From AP-16 sp963755055 (GTDB lineage: Bacteria > Pseudomonadota > Alphaproteobacteria > Rhizobiales > Xanthobacteraceae), in assembly GCA_963755055.1 (NCBI GenBank), contig CAVWIS010000041.1, positions 62,001-126,000 on the forward strand: a DNA stretch of 64,000 nt, read 5' to 3'. The notes under the pieces are model-generated. The model searched no databases. It saw only the letters and a program-made list of their open reading frames with translations, and was not told the origin of the DNA. This document shows positions 1-9,865 of the stretch, in pieces (the stretch's first letter is position 1; each line of letters starts with the position of its first letter). The position numbers and the translations under genes are program-made.

Positions 1-222
1 CGCCGGCCGGAAGCGATCCTTCACGGGCTGGGGGTTGGCGAAGAAGGCGCCCGCTGTGGCGAAGGCCTGCTCGACCAGGGCCTGCGGCACCCCGTGGCCG
101 CGGATCTTGAAGAAGCCGGTCTCCTCGCAGGCGCGGGCAACCTCGCTTGCGGTCGCCAGCCTGGCGTCCGCAGTGCCGGAGATGGAGACGGCAAGATCGA
201 TGCTCGGCACCGCGTTGGTCAT
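1..222 (-). CDS. 2OG-Fe(II) oxygenase, N-terminal part (truncated by window edge)
   Basis: The first 74 codons of a gene that runs off the left edge. The protein opens MTNAVPSIDLAVSI and continues with GFFKIRGHGVPQALVEQAF, the typical N-terminal domain of the isopenicillin N synthase-like (DIOX_N) family of 2-oxoglutarate/Fe(II) oxygenases; the catalytic HxD...H core lies outside the window. The ATG at 222 has a good ribosome site, GGGAGGA, just upstream. It is the last gene of a leftward run with the MmgE/PrpD and cyclase genes, starting about 20 bases after the MmgE/PrpD stop, so a shared transcript and a catabolic role are likely. The substrate cannot be told. Confidence 0.8.
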   Translation of the reverse strand, partial: MTNAVPSIDLAVSISGTADARLATASEVARACEETGFFKIRGHGVPQALVEQAFATAGAFFANPQPVKDRFRPA

Positions 223-242
223 GGTCTGTCCTCCCTGGTTTG

Positions 243-1592
243 TCATCGCGCCGCGTTGCGCCAGTCGTCGATCAGGCTGCGGACGTCGGCGATCTCCTCG
301 ATGCGGCCGAGGTCGCGCCAGATGCCTGGCGCAGCGCCGCCCCAGGCTTCCCCGGTCAGCTCGATGAACTTGGCTTCCAGCGCGCCGTCCGGCAAGGGAT
401 GATCGTTTTCGCCGATGATGCGCTCGGCGGACAGCGTCTCCGACGTGCCGTCGCGAAACGTCACCGTCATGCGGGTCGGCTGGCGATCCGGATAGGCCGC
501 GGTGGCGGCCTTGTCCTCGACCACGAAGATCGCGCGGGCGAGCCGCGCCACCCGCGGATCGGCGAAGCCGCGCGCGCCGTCGTCGGTCAGCCGCATGGGC
601 CCGAGCACGATGCGTTGCGCGATCGCCATCGGCAGGGAGAAGCGCAGGCCGAACGGCGTCCTCGCCGTCTGCCCTGCCAGCGTCGCCGCCCAGAAGAACG
701 TCTCGACGTCGATCCGCGCGATATCGGCGGCCGAAAGGCGCTGGCCGATCCGCCCGAAAAGCTCCTCGACGAGATCGAGCGCGCCATGGGCATAGCGTCC
801 GGCGGCGAAGCGCTTGAAGTAGTTGCGGCGGATCCACCACGTCTGCCCGAGATTTTCCGTCGCGGCCGCGGCGTCGAACGCGCTGCCGTAGATGTTGCCC
901 ATGATCGAGGCGACGGCGTCGGATTCGCCGGTAAAGCCGGCATCGCGCAGCGCCAGCGCCTCGAACCCCGCGCGTCCGCTGTGGCCGGTATAGACGTTGC
1001 GCACCGTGGCGCCGTCGTTGAGCGCATTGCGGCTCGCCGCGATGCCCAGCGTGGCGGCGATATTGACGGCGTGCGCGGTCGCGCTCGCGTCGTCGCCGCG
1101 CAGCTTGGCGAGCGCCAAGGCGGCGGCCAGCGGGCCGTAGGTGCCGTGGGGATGCACGGCATGGCGCGCCGTGGTCGCCCGCCACAGCCGCGCGCTCGCC
1201 TCGTAGGCGAGGATGATCGCCTCGATCAGCCGCGCGCCGGAGAGCGCGCGCGCCTCCGCCTCGGCGAGCGCCGCCGGCACGATCTGGATGCCCGCATGGG
1301 TGCGGGTGCTGAGATTCCCCTCGTCGAGATCGTGCCAGGTGCCCGCGGTGCCGTTGATGAAGGCGGCGGCGGCGGCTGCCAGGCGCTGCCCGGTGCCGAG
1401 CACGGTCGCCACCGGTTCGCCGCGCCCGGCCTGCAGGGCGGTGAGCCGCCGCATCTCAGGCGCGGCGGCGCCCGCCACCATGCAGCCGATGCAGTCGGCG
1501 AGGATCAGGCGGCCGCGCGCCACCACGTCGGCGGGGATGTCGGTCAGCCGCGTCGACGCGACGAATTCGGCGAGCGTGTCGGTGGCGGTCAC
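243..1592 (-). CDS. MmgE/PrpD family protein
   Basis: A 449-residue protein matching the usual size and pattern of the MmgE/PrpD family (2-methylcitrate dehydratase and relatives such as cis-aconitate decarboxylase). Visible family features include GRLILADCIGCMVAGA near the start, the helical segment AGTWHDLDEGN, and HPHGTYGPLAAALALAKL in the middle. Family members dehydrate or decarboxylate small di- and tricarboxylates in the cytosol; many accessory copies, like this one, have no known substrate. It follows the cyclase-family gene by only six bases and precedes the 2OG oxygenase, so the three probably form one operon. No prpB/prpC genes are nearby, which argues against a true methylcitrate cycle role. 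Confidence 0.88.
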   Translation of the reverse strand: MTATDTLAEFVASTRLTDIPADVVARGRLILADCIGCMVAGAAAPEMRRLTALQAGRGEPVATVLGTGQRLAAAAAAFINGTAGTWHDLDEGNLSTRTHAGIQIVPAALAEAEARALSGARLIEAIILAYEASARLWRATTARHAVHPHGTYGPLAAALALAKLRGDDASATAHAVNIAATLGIAASRNALNDGATVRNVYTGHSGRAGFEALALRDAGFTGESDAVASIMGNIYGSAFDAAAATENLGQTWWIRRNYFKRFAAGRYAHGALDLVEELFGRIGQRLSAADIARIDVETFFWAATLAGQTARTPFGLRFSLPMAIAQRIVLGPMRLTDDGARGFADPRVARLARAIFVVEDKAATAAYPDRQPTRMTVTFRDGTSETLSAERIIGENDHPLPDGALEAKFIELTGEAWGGAAPGIWRDLGRIEEIADVRSLIDDWRNAAR

Positions 1593-1598
1593 GGAAAA

Positions 1599-2291
1599 TC
1601 ATTCGCCCAGGATGGCGACCGCGCGGATCGGGCTCGCGGTGCCGCCGCGGATCTTCAGCGGAAAGCCGATGAAGCGGAAGCGGCCCTTGCCGACCAGCTT
1701 GTCGAGGTTCCACAGGCATTCGATATGGGTGATGCCGCGCTCGGCGCAGGCCATGTGCGCCTTGAAGTTGGGCTCGCCCTCCGGCGCCGGGCTCACCGCC
1801 TCCACGCCGAACATGAGGATTTTTCTGTCGGCCAGCCAGTGCACGGCGTCGACGTGGAGACCGGGAAAGTCGTGCAGGTAGCCGGGCGTTCCCCACAGCC
1901 GCTTGTTGACGCCCATCTCGATCAGCACGGTGTCGCGCGGCTTGATCTCCTGGCCGGACTTCTCCAGCGCCTGCTCCATCTCGGCCAATGTGATCTGGTG
2001 CTTCAGCGGCACGTGGGAGAGATCGAGGCAGATCGCCTCGGTATAGAAATTCTCCAGCGGCACCTCATCGATCGAGGGCGCCTTGGGGTCCGGATTGAAA
2101 TGACACGGCGCGTCGACATGGGTGCCGGCATGATCGCTGAGCGACAGCGCATAGGCTTTCGAGGTGAAGCGGGTGGCGCCCGCCTGCTTGATCTCGCTGT
2201 GGTCGTTCCAGATGCCCATCACCACCGGCGGATGGGAGGGATGCGTCGGCGTCCGATGGTGAAGCTCGCGGCTGAGATCGATGAACTGCAT
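1599..2291 (-). CDS. Cyclase family protein (kynurenine formamidase-like hydrolase)
   Basis: A 230-residue metal-dependent hydrolase of the 'cyclase' family (Pfam Cyclase; includes kynurenine formamidase and isatin hydrolase). The metal-binding signature is plain: HAGTHVDAPCHF, i.e. HxGTHxDxPxH. The open frame extends upstream to 2399, but the residues before MQFIDLSREL are arginine-rich and not family-like, so the ATG at 2291 is preferred. It is first in a leftward operon with MmgE/PrpD and 2OG oxygenase genes and is divergent from the GAF gene; the 180-base gap between them should hold both promoters. The specific substrate (formyl-amide, isatin or lactone) is not deducible. Confidence 0.88.
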   Translation of the reverse strand: MQFIDLSRELHHRTPTHPSHPPVVMGIWNDHSEIKQAGATRFTSKAYALSLSDHAGTHVDAPCHFNPDPKAPSIDEVPLENFYTEAICLDLSHVPLKHQITLAEMEQALEKSGQEIKPRDTVLIEMGVNKRLWGTPGYLHDFPGLHVDAVHWLADRKILMFGVEAVSPAPEGEPNFKAHMACAERGITHIECLWNLDKLVGKGRFRFIGFPLKIRGGTASPIRAVAILGE

Positions 2292-2470
2292 GGATTTTCC
2301 CGTTGATATTTGCTTCGCGCGCAAGCCTCGCGCCGTGACCGCGCGAGTAGACCGAACCCGGCGGCGAGCGGCAAGCGTCATCGTGGCATTGCTGCCCACC
2401 GTTGACGGCGATACGGGCGCAATGTGACCCTGGCGGTCCGACGGATCTGACAGGAAGAGGCAACTTCAAG

Positions 2471-3079
2471 ATGCGGGACCTCGATGCGCTGCGCGAAAAC
2501 CTGCTGCTGGCGCTCGAGCGCGTGGCCGGCGATGCGGCGATCGCCCATCACGCCGAGGAGGCGCTGTGGTGCGTGACCCGCTCGCTGCCCTCGCTGCTGG
2601 GCGACGCCTCCGCCGCCGGGCGTCCGGGGGCCTTGCGCGAGGGGGCCACGCCGGCAAGCGCCGCCACCGCCTTCATGGTCACCCCCGACCGGCAGTATCA
2701 CCTGATCACCGCGCCGGTGAATTTCCAGCCGGAGCAGCACCACGAGCGGGTGGCGATCACGCTCGGCCATCCGGGCGTCGTCGCCGCCACGCGGCGCGGC
2801 ATCATGCTGGCCGATACCGGCCACCACGAGTCGTTCGTGAAAATCCTGCAGACGTTCCGCGCCGGCTCCGCCATGCAGGTGCCGATATTGTGGAAGGCCG
2901 ACTATCTCGGCGTGCTGATCTGCGCCAACGCGGCGCGCGGCGCCTTCGAGGAGATCGACTTCCGTGCCATGCAGACGTTCGCCGCCCTCGCCGCCGCGTT
3001 GTGGATGGCGCATGACGGGCCCGCCTGGCTGAAGACGCTCGACTACGACAAGCTGCCGGTACGGACCGCGGGAACGTAG
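2471..3079 (+). CDS. GAF-domain protein
   Basis: A 202-residue protein with one GAF-like sensor domain (about residues 40-185) and no output domain visible. The N-terminus MRDLDALRENLLLALERV is an amphipathic helix, then FMVTPDRQYHLITAPVNF and VPILWKADYLGVLICAN fit GAF beta-strands. The upstream ATG at 2402 is less likely: AGGAAGAGG sits correctly before the ATG at 2471. It is transcribed away from the cyclase/MmgE operon and may sense a metabolite for it, but that is inference. Similar stand-alone GAF proteins accompany catabolic operons in Bradyrhizobium relatives. Confidence 0.7.
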   Translation: MRDLDALRENLLLALERVAGDAAIAHHAEEALWCVTRSLPSLLGDASAAGRPGALREGATPASAATAFMVTPDRQYHLITAPVNFQPEQHHERVAITLGHPGVVAATRRGIMLADTGHHESFVKILQTFRAGSAMQVPILWKADYLGVLICANAARGAFEEIDFRAMQTFAALAAALWMAHDGPAWLKTLDYDKLPVRTAGT

Positions 3080-3233
3080 GGTGGGCAACGACGGCCCCGG
3101 CATTTGTTTGGTAGACGGCACCGCTTCCGTCGTTGCCCACGCGGTCGGTACCAACGGTGTGACCGCGTGGGCAAATCGCCGGCAGCGCTTCATCAGGTTC
3201 GACGGCCAGTGCGGGCGATTTGCCCACCCTACG
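3075..3233. repeat. Nested inverted repeat, REP-like intergenic element
   Basis: CGTAGGGTGGGCAA at 3075-3088 is repeated inverted as TTGCCCACCCTACG at 3220-3233. Inside it, TTGCCCACGCGGTC at 3133-3146 pairs with GACCGCGTGGGCAA at 3161-3174. The outer and inner arms share the TGGGCAA core. This type of element is common between genes in Bradyrhizobium relatives. It starts inside the last codons of the GAF gene and fills most of the gap before hyuA (3080-3388 has no other gene), so it may end transcription or protect the mRNA 3' end. Confidence 0.75.
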
Positions 3234-3388
3234 CGCCGGAGATTCGTTGCCTGTTTGTTTGTATCGCCTGTGCCCGTAATCCGCGGTTGTCCCGGTTGCC
3301 GCGTGAAAGCCACGGAACCGGTTGCCAGCCGGCGAAAGCCTTGACAGTGTCGGCGGCGAAAAAATCCGGGCTCGGTGGGGCGTGCTCC

Positions 3389-5477
3389 ATGGCGAATGGT
3401 TTTCGGATCGGCTGCGACATCGGGGGCACGTTCACCGATTTCGTCCTGATCGAGACGGCGACCGGCAGCATTCTGACCGCCAAGCGGTTGACCACGCCGG
3501 ACGATCCCGCGCGCGCGATGCTCGCCGGCCTCACCGGGCTCGCCAGCGCGATGCCGGGCTCGACGGCGGCGGCCGAACGGCTTGCCCATGCGACCACGCT
3601 TGTCGCCAATGCGGTGATCGAGCGCAAGGGCGCCAAGACCGCGCTGCTGTGCACCGCCGGGTTCCGCGACGTGATCGAGCTTCGGCGCTACGTGCGCGTC
3701 ACCACCTACGAGATGTTCGCCGATCCGCCGGTGCCGCTGGTGCCCCGCCATCTGCGGCTGCCGGTGGAAGAGCGCATCCGCGCCGACGGCTCCGTGCTCA
3801 GGCCGGTCGATCCCCAGGAGATCAGGTCGATCGCCGAAAAGCTCGCGGCGGAGGGCGTGGAGACCGTCGCGATCTGCTTCCTGCACGCCTTCACCAATCC
3901 GGCCAACGAGCGCGCCGCCGGCGAGTTTTTGGCGCGATGTCTGCCCGGGGTGGCGATCTCGCTCTCCTCCGACGTGCTGCCGCAGATCAAGGAGTACGAG
4001 CGCAGCTCCACCACCGTGGTCAACGCCTACGTCAAGCCGCTCACCGCCGGCTACCTCGGCCGGCTGGAGAAGGGCGTGGCCGACGCCGGGTTCGTGGCGC
4101 CGCTGCAGATCATGCTGTCGAACGGCGGCATCGGCTCGGCCAGAACCGCCGCCGAGTTCCCGGTTCGTTTGGTCGAGTCCGGTCCCGTCGCCGGCGCCGT
4201 GGTGGCGCAGCGCTTCGCCCGGCTGCTCGGGTTTTCGGAAGTCCTCGCCTACGACATGGGCGGCACCACCGCAAAAGCCTGCCTGATCCGCGACGGCGTG
4301 CTGCCGCTGACCGACGAGCTCGAGGTGGCGCGGTCGCGCCGCTTCACCAAGTCGAGCGGCTTTCCGGTGGCGATCCCCGCCGTCAACATGATCGAGGTCG
4401 GCGCCGGCGGCGGCAGCATCGCGCGCCTCGGTGCGCTCGGCATCGTGCAGGTCGGCCCCGACAGCGCCGGCGCAGCACCTGGGCCCGCCTGCTACGGCCT
4501 CGGCGGCAGCGAGCCCACCGTCTCCGACGCCGATCTGGTGCTCGGCTATCTGGACGAAAACAGCTTCGCCGGCGGCACCATGCGGCTCGACCGCGCCGCC
4601 GCCGCGCGGGCGATCGATTCGGCCATCGCGCAGCCGCTCGGCGTCGAGACCGTGGCCGCGGCCTGGACCATCCACGACGTGGTCAACGAATCGATGGCTG
4701 CCGCCGTGCGCATGCATGTGAGCGAGCGTGGGGGCGACCCGTCCCGCCCGGTGCTGGTGGCGTTCGGCGGCGCCGGCCCGGTCCACGTCGGCAATCTCGC
4801 CGCAAAACTCGGCATCGGAAAAATCCTGGTCCCGCTGCGCGCCGGGGTGCTCTCCGCCCTCGGCCTGGTGCTGGCGCCGGCCGCCTATGACATCGCCCGC
4901 ACCCGCAAGACTCCGCTCGCGGCGCTCGACTTTGCGGCGCTGGCCGGGGAGGTCGCGGCGATCCGTCAGGAAATCGCCGCGAAGCTCAGCGAGGTCGAGA
5001 CCGCGGCACCAAGCTTCGAGGTCACGCTCGGCCTCGGCTATGTCGGGCAGAGCTACCACGTGCCGGTCGGCGTCGATGCCGAACGCATCGCCGCGCTGAC
5101 CGCCGACGAGCTGCTGGCCGGCTTCGCCGAAGCCTACCGCGGCAAGTACGGCTACTATTACGACGACGTGCCGGTGGAGCTGGTCACCGTGCACGTCACC
5201 GGCACCGCGGGCGCCGACAGCCACGCTGTTCCGGAGCTGACAATGTCGGGCGGCGATGCCGAGGGCGCGCTGCGCGGGCGGCGCGACGCCTGGTCGGCGG
5301 TGCGGCAAAGCTTCGTCGCGTTCGCGGTCTATCGCCGCGACCTGCTGCGCCCCGGCATGAGCTTCGACGGGCCCTGCACTGGTCGAGGAGGACTCGGCCA
5401 CCACGGTGATCGACGCCGGCGCGCGGGTGACGGTCGACCGCTACGGCTCCCTCGACATCGCGATGGGCACGGAGTGA
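3389..5477 (+). CDS. hyuA: Hydantoinase/oxoprolinase A subunit (one apparent frameshift)
   Basis: About 696 residues once corrected. The protein opens MANGFRIGCDIGGTFTDFVL, with the ASKHA ATP-binding motif DIGGTFTD, and has a second phosphate loop AYDMGGTTAK and VGAGGGSIA, all standard for HyuA / 5-oxoprolinase alpha (ATP-dependent ring opening of hydantoins or oxoproline). The start at 3389 is chosen because the family signature begins there. The frame breaks near 5373: dropping one base in 'gccctgcac' restores ALVEEDSATTVIDAG and the normal C-terminus DIAMGTE with stop at 5475-5477. The B subunit begins six bases later, so they form an operon and a heteromeric enzyme. Confidence 0.88.
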
Positions 5478-5482
5478 CCACG

Positions 5483-7157
5483 ATGGCGCGCCTCACCCTC
5501 GACACCATCTGGCCGCGGCTGATCGCTGCGCGCCGACGAGATGGCGACCACGCTGTTTCGCACCGCCTTCTCCCACGACGTCGTCGAGGTGCACGACATG
5601 TCGACCGGTCTCTACGACGATCGCGGCAACCTGATCGGCCAGACCTGGCTCGGCGCCACTGGCCATGTCGGCGTCATGCCGGTGGTCGGCAAGGAGCTGG
5701 TTCGAAAATTTCCGCCGGCGACCGTGCGTCCCGGCGACATCTTCGTCTCCAACGATCCGTGGGTGTGCAACGGGCAGACCGCCGACATCTTCATCTTCAC
5801 GCCCGCCTTCCACCGCGGAAAGGTGATCGGGTTCTCGGTGACCAGCGTGCATCACGTCGACATCGGCGGCCGCAAAGGGTCGGGCCTCAGCGAGGAGGTG
5901 TTCGAGGAAGGCCTGATCATCCCGCTGATGCACCTGCACCGCGCCGGCGTGCCCAACGAGGATCTGCTTCGCCATCCTTACCCGCAACGTCCGCTTCAGC
6001 GAAAAGGTCATGGGCGACATCCGCGCCCAGGTGGCGGCCGGCTGGGTCGGCACCGAGGCGCTGGTGCGCATCGCCCGCGATCACGGGCTCGACGATCTGC
6101 GCGCCGTCGCCGACGAGATCATCGCCCGCTCCGAGCGCTCGATGCGCGCCGGCATCCGCGGCGCTGCCGCAGGGCACGGTTCTCCAAATCCATGCCGGTG
6201 GAGATCGGCGGCGTCGATGAGCCCGGCCGCATCGAGCTCGCACTCACCATCGCCGGCGACTCCGATCCTTGCGGATTTTCCGGCACCAGCCCGCAGGTGC
6301 GCCGCCCGGTGAACTCGCCGATCAACTACACGCGCGCCTATGTGGCGGTGCCGCTGAAGATGGTCTGCGACCCCGAGCTGCCGAACAACGAGGGCACCTA
6401 TCGGCCGCTCGACATCCGCGCGCCTTCCGGCACGCTGATCAATCCCAGCTATCCGGCGGCCTGCTTCTGGCGGCTCGCGTCGGGCATGCTGGTCTCCGAG
6501 CTGGTGTTCCGCATCCTCGCCGAGATCGCGCCCGACCGCGTGCCGGCCGATTCCGGCTCGATGCCGACTTGGCAGTTCTACGTCAACGGTTTGCGTCGCA
6601 ACGGCGAGGCCTTTGCGCTCCACCAGCACGCCTTCGGCGGCATGGGCGGGCGGCCCGGGCGCCGACGGGCTCGGCGCCATCAGCTTTCCCTACAACGTGC
6701 GCAATGTCTCGATCGAGTGGTCGGAGACCGAGACGCCGATGCTGTTTCTCGCGCCGCGAGCTGATCGTCGATTCCGGCGGCGCCGGACGCTGGCGCGGCG
6801 GGCCGGGCGAGGAGCTTGCCCTGATGGTCGAGCCGACCGCCGACGTGGCGCCGTCGGTGCCGATGGTGCTCTCCGGCTCCGCCGGCCGCACCCGCTACCC
6901 GGCCGCAGGGCGTCGGCGGCGGCCGGCCGGGCGGGCTCGGAATCATCGCCGTCGACGACGAGCCCATCGCGCCGACCAGCGCCCCCGATCTCATGTTCAT
7001 GCCGGGCCAGGTGGTACGCCTGCAGACGCCCGGCGGCGCCGGCCACGGCGACCCGGCGGAGCGGGCCGCGTCGGCGATCGAGGTTGATCTCCGCGACGGC
7101 CGCGTCAGCGCCGCGGCCGCCGAGCGGGACTACCGCCGCGGCGGCGCCGAAGGTTGA
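5483..7157 (+). CDS. hyuB: Hydantoinase/oxoprolinase B subunit (multiple apparent frameshifts)
   Basis: The B subunit of the same hydantoinase/oxoprolinase, about 550 residues after correction, slightly short for the family. Recognisable pieces lie in different frames in the right order: MARLTLDTIWPRLI, MATTLFRTAFSHDVVEVHDM, GDIFVSNDPWVCNGQTADI, VEIGGVDEPGRIELALTIAG, GLGAISFPYNVRNVSIEWSE, ELIVDSGGAGRWRGGPGEEL, and GQVVRLQTPGGAGHGDP. Breaks are near 5530, 5970, 6165-6176, 6660, 6753 and 6908. Five of these are each cured by removing one base, and no in-frame nonsense change was seen, so sequencing error is more likely than decay. Its 3' 207 bases recur at 9653-9850. Confidence 0.8.
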
Positions 7158-7241
7158 CCGCAGCCGGCGGCGCGAAATACGGTTGTCAGCGAGTGTTCCA
7201 GGCTTGTCTGCGAGGACTGGGAGTGACTGTAGGGAGGGGGA

Positions 7242-9584
7242 ATGTTTGGCGGCAGGTTGATGATCGGCGCGATCGCGTTGTCTCTGGTCGTACCGGCCGC
7301 GACCGCACAATCGCTCCAGGGCACGCCGGTGCTGAGGCCACCAACGTCGCGCGTCGAGATTGTCCTGCCGACCCGCCACACGCAAGACATAAACTCCCTG
7401 GTCATTTCTCATGGCGGCGAGGACCGGTTTGTCGCCTCCAGCGGGGATGACGGAGTCATCAAGCTCTGGGACATGAGGTCCGGACGTCTGGTGAGAAACG
7501 TCGCCAGGATCGACCCGAACAACAAATACTGGCGCGTGAAATCGCTTTCGAGCGACGGCCGCCGGCTGCTCGGCTACGTTGGCGGGAACGTCAAGCTCTG
7601 GGACACTATTACCGGGAACGAAATACTGGTTGTCTCCGATGCGCCCGACGAGGATGCCGCGACGATGTCGGAGGATGGCAGCCGGCTGGCGGTCAAGCGC
7701 GACGACAAGACGATGAGACTGTTCGACGGGAGGACCGGCAAGGAGCTCGGTACCCTGAACGGCGCCGTGGCAATCTCGTTGTCGCCGGACGGCAAGCTCG
7801 CCTTGTCCGGCCTGACCGACAAGCAGGTCGAGCTCTGGGACGCGCAATCCGGGAAACGGATGCGTACCCTGGTGGCCCTGGACGACACGTTCAAGGCGGC
7901 CGTGTACTCGCCGAACGGTCGGCGTTGTTTGATCAAGAGCATGTCCGGTCTCATCAAGCTTTGGGACCTCGACAACGATCGACCGGTGGCCGAGGTGCAG
8001 GGCAACGGGGATTCCGTATACGTGTTCTCTCCAGACGGCGTCTACGGCGTCCTCGAGGACGGCAACGGGAGTGTGGAGATCCTGAATGCCGAGACGGGCG
8101 CGTCCTACGCCAAGCTCAAGTCACCGGACGACGCCGAGCTCCTGGGTTTGTCGCGCGACAACAGTCTGGCGTATTTCATTCCCCGCTCGCGCTCCGACGC
8201 TGGTCAGCGCGCTGACTGGATTCTCACATCGGTCGTCGCCTCGACCGGTCAGGTGGCGAACGTCGTGAAGGGCACGATCGGCGAGGTCTCGCAGTATGGA
8301 TTGCGGTCCTACGTGGAGGCGGACAAGGGGATGCTGCGTCTCAGGGACCTGGAGGATGGGCGTGAGGTATGGACCGTCGCGGGCCAGAATTCGGCAAGCG
8401 CTACCGCTTTCTCGCGGACGGGCTCGCAGGTCGCGATGTCGGTTGCCGGCGAGGTTTCGGTCCTGAACGCCGAGACCGGGCAGAGGATCGGAACCTGTCC
8501 GGCCCCGTCCGGCGCGATCGCCGCCTTGGCCTTTTCATCGGACGGTCGCCAGCTTGCATATGGGGGTGAGGACAAGACCATAGCGTTGTGCGACTTCGAG
8601 AAAGCCGCAGCGATCCGTACTTTCGCGGCTCACGACGCAGCGGTCGCAGCCGTGGCGCTGTCACCCGACGGTCGCCAGCTGCTGTCCGGCGATGGTGAGG
8701 GCACGGTGAAGCTTTGGGAAGTCGCCAGCGCCAAGGTGTTGCGCACGTTCAAGGGAAACGAGCGATCGGCCGACGTCGTCGCCTTCTCGCCCGACGCGCG
8801 CCGGCTGCTTGCCGGGACCGACGACAACAAGGTGCGGATCTGGAATGCCGCGACGGGACGCGAGGAAAAAGTGCTGCGAATGCTGGTGGGCCCGGTGCGA
8901 TCGATGGCGGTATCGCCCGACGGCCAACGGGTGGCGGCTGGTCCCTATTCGGCGCTGATGGTGAAGCAATGGGACATCCGGTCGGGCAGGGAGCTGCGCC
9001 GGCTGGAGTCCGGCTACGGCGGACAATTCGTGACGGTGACGGACCTCAAGTTCTCCACGACGGGCGATCGTGCCGTCGCGGCGAGCTCCAACAACTTTCT
9101 CGTGCTGTGGAACATCGACAGCGGCCGCAAGCAGTTCCAGATCAGCTATCGGGATCAGGACTTCAAATCCATCGCGTTCTCGGACAACGGTCGGCGCCTG
9201 GTGTCGGTGGATGAGGCCGGCGTCATGAGGCACTGGGACCGCAAGAGCGGGGCCCTGCTCCTCACAATTCTCCGGCTCGGCGACGGTGAATGGCTCCGGG
9301 TGACACAAGAGGGCTTTTTCAACTCGTCCCCGAACGGAGCGAAATACCTGACAGTGGTGGACGGCCTCGAGGTCTACCTGATCGATCAGTTCTACAATTC
9401 GCTGCACCGGCCCGATCTGGTCCGCGAGAAGCTTTCCGGCGATCCCGCCGGCAAGGTTCGGGAGGCGGCCGCCAGGCTCGACCTGACGAAGGCGGTGGGG
9501 AGTGAGCTGCTCCCAGCGTTGCCATCGCCTCGCCGGCCGGTGGCGCCACCGTCGGGACCGACCGGATCACGATCGATCCGGTGA
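7242..9584 (+). CDS. Secreted WD40-repeat protein
   Basis: A 780-residue beta-propeller protein. Residues 1-23 (ending VVPAATAQ) look like a signal peptide. At least a dozen WD-type blades follow, with recurring ends such as GVIKLWDMRSG, KQVELWDAQSG, GTVKLWEVASA, KVRIWNAATG and MKHWDRKSG-like strands, enough for two propellers, so it is probably a periplasmic or surface scaffold for protein contacts. The tail (GFFNSSPNGAKYLTVV, then a helix) recalls the linker before caspase domains in WD40-caspase proteins, but no caspase domain follows. The ATG at 7242 follows a purine-rich GGGAGGGGGA. The gene lies between two copies of the hyuB 3' end, suggesting it was inserted there. Confidence 0.82.
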   Translation: MFGGRLMIGAIALSLVVPAATAQSLQGTPVLRPPTSRVEIVLPTRHTQDINSLVISHGGEDRFVASSGDDGVIKLWDMRSGRLVRNVARIDPNNKYWRVKSLSSDGRRLLGYVGGNVKLWDTITGNEILVVSDAPDEDAATMSEDGSRLAVKRDDKTMRLFDGRTGKELGTLNGAVAISLSPDGKLALSGLTDKQVELWDAQSGKRMRTLVALDDTFKAAVYSPNGRRCLIKSMSGLIKLWDLDNDRPVAEVQGNGDSVYVFSPDGVYGVLEDGNGSVEILNAETGASYAKLKSPDDAELLGLSRDNSLAYFIPRSRSDAGQRADWILTSVVASTGQVANVVKGTIGEVSQYGLRSYVEADKGMLRLRDLEDGREVWTVAGQNSASATAFSRTGSQVAMSVAGEVSVLNAETGQRIGTCPAPSGAIAALAFSSDGRQLAYGGEDKTIALCDFEKAAAIRTFAAHDAAVAAVALSPDGRQLLSGDGEGTVKLWEVASAKVLRTFKGNERSADVVAFSPDARRLLAGTDDNKVRIWNAATGREEKVLRMLVGPVRSMAVSPDGQRVAAGPYSALMVKQWDIRSGRELRRLESGYGGQFVTVTDLKFSTTGDRAVAASSNNFLVLWNIDSGRKQFQISYRDQDFKSIAFSDNGRRLVSVDEAGVMRHWDRKSGALLLTILRLGDGEWLRVTQEGFFNSSPNGAKYLTVVDGLEVYLIDQFYNSLHRPDLVREKLSGDPAGKVREAAARLDLTKAVGSELLPALPSPRRPVAPPSGPTGSRSIR

Positions 9585-9652
9585 TGACGGACCAGGGTGC
9601 CGGCATCGGCAGCGCGCGTGGCGCGCCCGCTGCGCGCATTCAGATCGGTGGC

Positions 9653-9850
9653 GTCGACGACGAGCCCATCGCGCCGACCAGCGCCCCTGACCTCACCTTC
9701 CGGCCGGGCCAGGTCGTGCGCCTGCAGACGCCCGGCGGCGCCGGCCACGGCGACCCGGCGGAGCGGGCCGCAACGTCGATCGAAGCCGATCTCCGCGACG
9801 GCCGCATCAGCGCCGCGGCGGCGGACCGCGACTACGGGCGACGCTCCTGA
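9653..9850 (+). pseudogene. Second copy of the hyuB 3' end (fragment)
   Basis: This segment encodes VDDEPIAPTSAPDLTFRPGQ, VVRLQTPGGAGHGDPAERA and a tail ending AAADRDYGRRS with a stop at 9848-9850. It aligns with the true hyuB C-terminus at 6951-7157 but is not identical (tail AAADRDYG against AAAERDYR), so it is either a remnant of a paralogous hyuB or an old duplicate that has drifted. There is no upstream hyuB body; the WD40 gene lies between the two copies. An ATG-started frame from 9581 covers it, but I see no sign it is an independent gene. Confidence 0.75.
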
Positions 9851-9865
9851 GCGCCGCAGCGCCCG

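Noticed and set aside
147..2306. 719-residue plus-strand ORF
   Set aside because: Antisense shadow of the MmgE/PrpD and cyclase genes; arginine/alanine-rich with no family pattern.
2378..5404. 1008-residue minus-strand ORF
   Set aside because: Shadow of hyuA and the GAF gene on the other strand; no domain visible.
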